This document shows positions 61,911 through 64,000 of a stretch of DNA of 64,000 nucleotides, one piece after another (position 1 is the first letter of the stretch; the number at the start of each line of letters is the position of its first letter). Under the pieces are notes generated by a model that searched no databases, had not been told where the DNA came from, and was given only the letters and a program-made list of their open reading frames with translations. The stretch covers positions 1,164,082 through 1,228,081 of the forward strand of contig NW_023998493.1 in NCBI RefSeq assembly GCF_014805625.2, written 5' to 3'. A program made the position numbers and the translations under genes. Origin of the DNA: Glossina fuscipes. Taxonomy: Eukaryota; Arthropoda; Insecta; Diptera; Glossinidae.

Positions 61911-64000
61911 TAGCTTCACTCGTCTTCTATACTCTACATCAAGTATTTCTGAATCTATTTTTATAGGCGGATGTGAGAGCATTAGTAATAAATGAGTACA
62001 TTTTGTTGCCCTCTTTTTATCCAGGGATGCATAAATTTGTTTGTCTCCTTTATGTATATTGAAAATATATACCATAATTGGGCTCTGAGCCTATTTGGCC
62101 CGGTCCACCTGTGCCGCTATAATCTGAAGAAAATCTACAACTCGAAATGCACAGCAATCCAAAGGTGAGGGAACGAAAAAAGGGTATTTTCTCTCAATGG
62201 AATCAGTTGGATGTCATTGACAAGTATAACCGTCATTGAGAAATGGTAATGCTGGAGTAGTAATTTTAAGTGCACATTTTTTAAAGAGATCGGGACATTA
62301 AATCAAATTGATTTAAGGAAGAAAGATAAATACATTTCTAAATGCCAGGTTCAATATGGATTTTTAATTTTTCTTATCCCGTTAAATTAATTTAGAAGGG
62401 ATAAGACCAAGAAATTTACACAATTACTCAGCCTAACAAGAGACGTTTGAATTGCATTTTTATGAAAAAGAAAATCTATGTTATCGTGAATAGTTATGTT
62501 GCCAACGAACCTCAGGGAACTAACAATAAGATGAGACGGTTCGATAGACATTTTTAAGTATGTCAGTATTAGAGTAACTATATTATAAGTATATTATCAA
62601 TAGGTACTGACTGTTTCCCACAATTTTATACCAGCGGTGCGAATAATTAGTAAGAAATTAAAGCAAACTTAAATGCAAATATATTTTTTTAAGGTAGATG
62701 AATAAGTGTAATAATCTGAAATTTTGTTTGGGCCGTCATTAGAGAAAATTATGCTGGCCAATTTACTAACAAAATATATCAAGAAAAAACAAGAAAAATT
62801 AAAACCAAAAAAAGTGCTTGAGGTGGTGATGTGCATAGAAAATTCGCTTTCAAAAATAAAGCTTTTCATTTATTTTAAATATTTTATTTTTTTTTTAGTT
62901 TGAATATAATTTCAAGGTCTGATCTGAGCTCTGATTAATTTCTTTCTTCATTTGTTCACTTCATTTTTTTTTTTATGTGCAAAAAATTTCAATTATTCGT
63001 CTTTTGTTTACACTTAACATTGGCATTGTTTTGCACGGTAAACTGCAAAGTCACGTTTTTTTTTTTTAAACAGAGTTTGAATTTTAAATGCTGTTTATTG
63101 TCTAATGTTAGCAGAAAAACACACCTACTTATATATTTACCTAGGCATGCATAGATATTTTTAAACATGTAAAGACCAAACCAAAGGAAAACCTGTTGTT
63201 TTCTTGAACGGCTTTTATCTAAATAAATATGCGTTATGGTCATAATGCTGTGAGGATATTTATAAGATAAACAAACATATATTTACACACACACACAAGC
63301 ATTAATATGTTTATAAGTAGAAAATGCAGATATTGCATGTTTTTGGAAAACGTACCAACGAAAAGAAGTGAAATTGTTGTTCAATTAAATTAAACTTTAA
63401 CACATGGTTGGATTAAACAAAACACATACACACTCATACTCGTACTCATACACATAAACATATTTTTTGTAAGTACGGTTAGTATTTACTTATGTTTTTT
63501 TAATGCTTGGCATGGTTAAACAAATCTAAAGCCAAATCTGTTAACATTGTTGTTGGTGATGCCGTTGTTGCTGTTGCCGTTGTTTTTGTTTTGAAAATGC
63601 TTAAAGAAAAAGTTTATTGACTTAAAAATGTATCCAAATACCGCCAGCACACCAGCACAACATCATCTTCACTGTCACTAGATAAGTATCAGTTTATTTT
63701 GCTATTAATTTTTGATGACAAGCGAACGTTAACATTTGGCCGACTAAACAGTTTTGCCAAACACCAGAAAACAATGTAACGCCGCCATGGTCTCTACAAA
63801 AGCAAATGCATGCGTATGTGTGTGACAATATTTTGTTGACTGAGTAAAGTGCATTTTATCGAAGAGCCAAAAAAACCAAAAAAAAAAAAAAAAGAAATGA
63901 AAACCGCTTACAAGATAATTTCACTGTGTCAGTGGGAAAGGTCAACAATGCCAAAAAAAAGGAAAAAACAATAATAATACATAAATAAATAAATAAATAA
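61911..64000. other. AT-rich non-coding stretch
   Basis: No gene is recognised. Minus frames at 61875-62075, 62669-62869 and 62989-63243 are short and lack domains. An opa-like (CAA/CAG)n tract lies on the minus strand at about 63547-63590, a (CA)n run at 63285-63297, and an (AATA)n run at the very end (63980-64000). Confidence 0.5.
63547..63590 (-). repeat. opa-like (CAA/CAG)n tract
   Basis: On the minus strand it reads as CAA/CGG/CAG/CAT repeats (Gln/Arg/His). The context offers no splice sites or long frame. Confidence 0.65.

Overview
The window looks like nuclear DNA from a fly (Diptera). It is strongly AT-rich. It has (CAA/CAG)-type 'opa'-like tracts, (TA)n, (CT)n and (TTTG)n microsatellites, eroded mariner-type transposons, an eroded I/Jockey-type LINE, and a dispersed family with a GTCY-rich core that recalls dipteran mini-me/INE-1 elements. 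A tephritid-like or other acalyptrate genome is my best guess, but no species marker is present. There are two assembly gaps: 10 N at 18424-18433 and 400 N at 60125-60524.

I find no intact protein-coding gene, rRNA, tRNA gene or CRISPR array. Most open frames are short, overlap one another on both strands, or run through simple sequence. The parsimonious reading is a very long intron or an intergenic desert. The best hint of an intron is at 39700-39811 on the + strand. A strong polypyrimidine 3' splice site reads directly into GTGAGT, and a second GTGAGT donor follows 69 nt later in an open frame. This is the architecture of a recursive splice site with an RS-exon, or of a small cassette exon.

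Mobile-element layout, left to right: a degenerate ~40-bp tandem repeat (1345-1500); a GC-rich tRNA-like patch (5750-5870); a mariner N-terminal fragment (10788-11100, minus); a doubtful LINE tail (11700-12250); one half of a ~120-bp dispersed repeat pair (16840-16965, partner 56705-56825); a ~0.9-kb pyrimidine-rich degenerate array (23560-24480); a truncated retroposon with a 9-bp target duplication (25336-25420); an internally deleted mariner-like element with both terminal inverted repeats (25532-26063); a mariner-like remnant (28900-29395, minus); an I/Jockey-type LINE 3' half (33110-34340); a tRNA-like SINE head (35185-35250); a second LINE 3' end (37520-37740); a mariner-like remnant with all transposase motif regions traceable (47870-48610, minus); a 288-bp pogo/Tc1-like MITE (49428-49715); and a tRNA-headed SINE (55721-55907, minus). 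Copies of the GTCY-core repeat are scattered throughout.

The most coherent story is a retroposon partnership. The 3' part of the tRNA-headed SINE resembles the 3' ends of the two LINE fragments, and the SINE ends in a (TAA)n tail. This suggests that a LINE of the I/Jockey group supplied the retrotransposition machinery for a fly SINE. All recognised elements appear dead.
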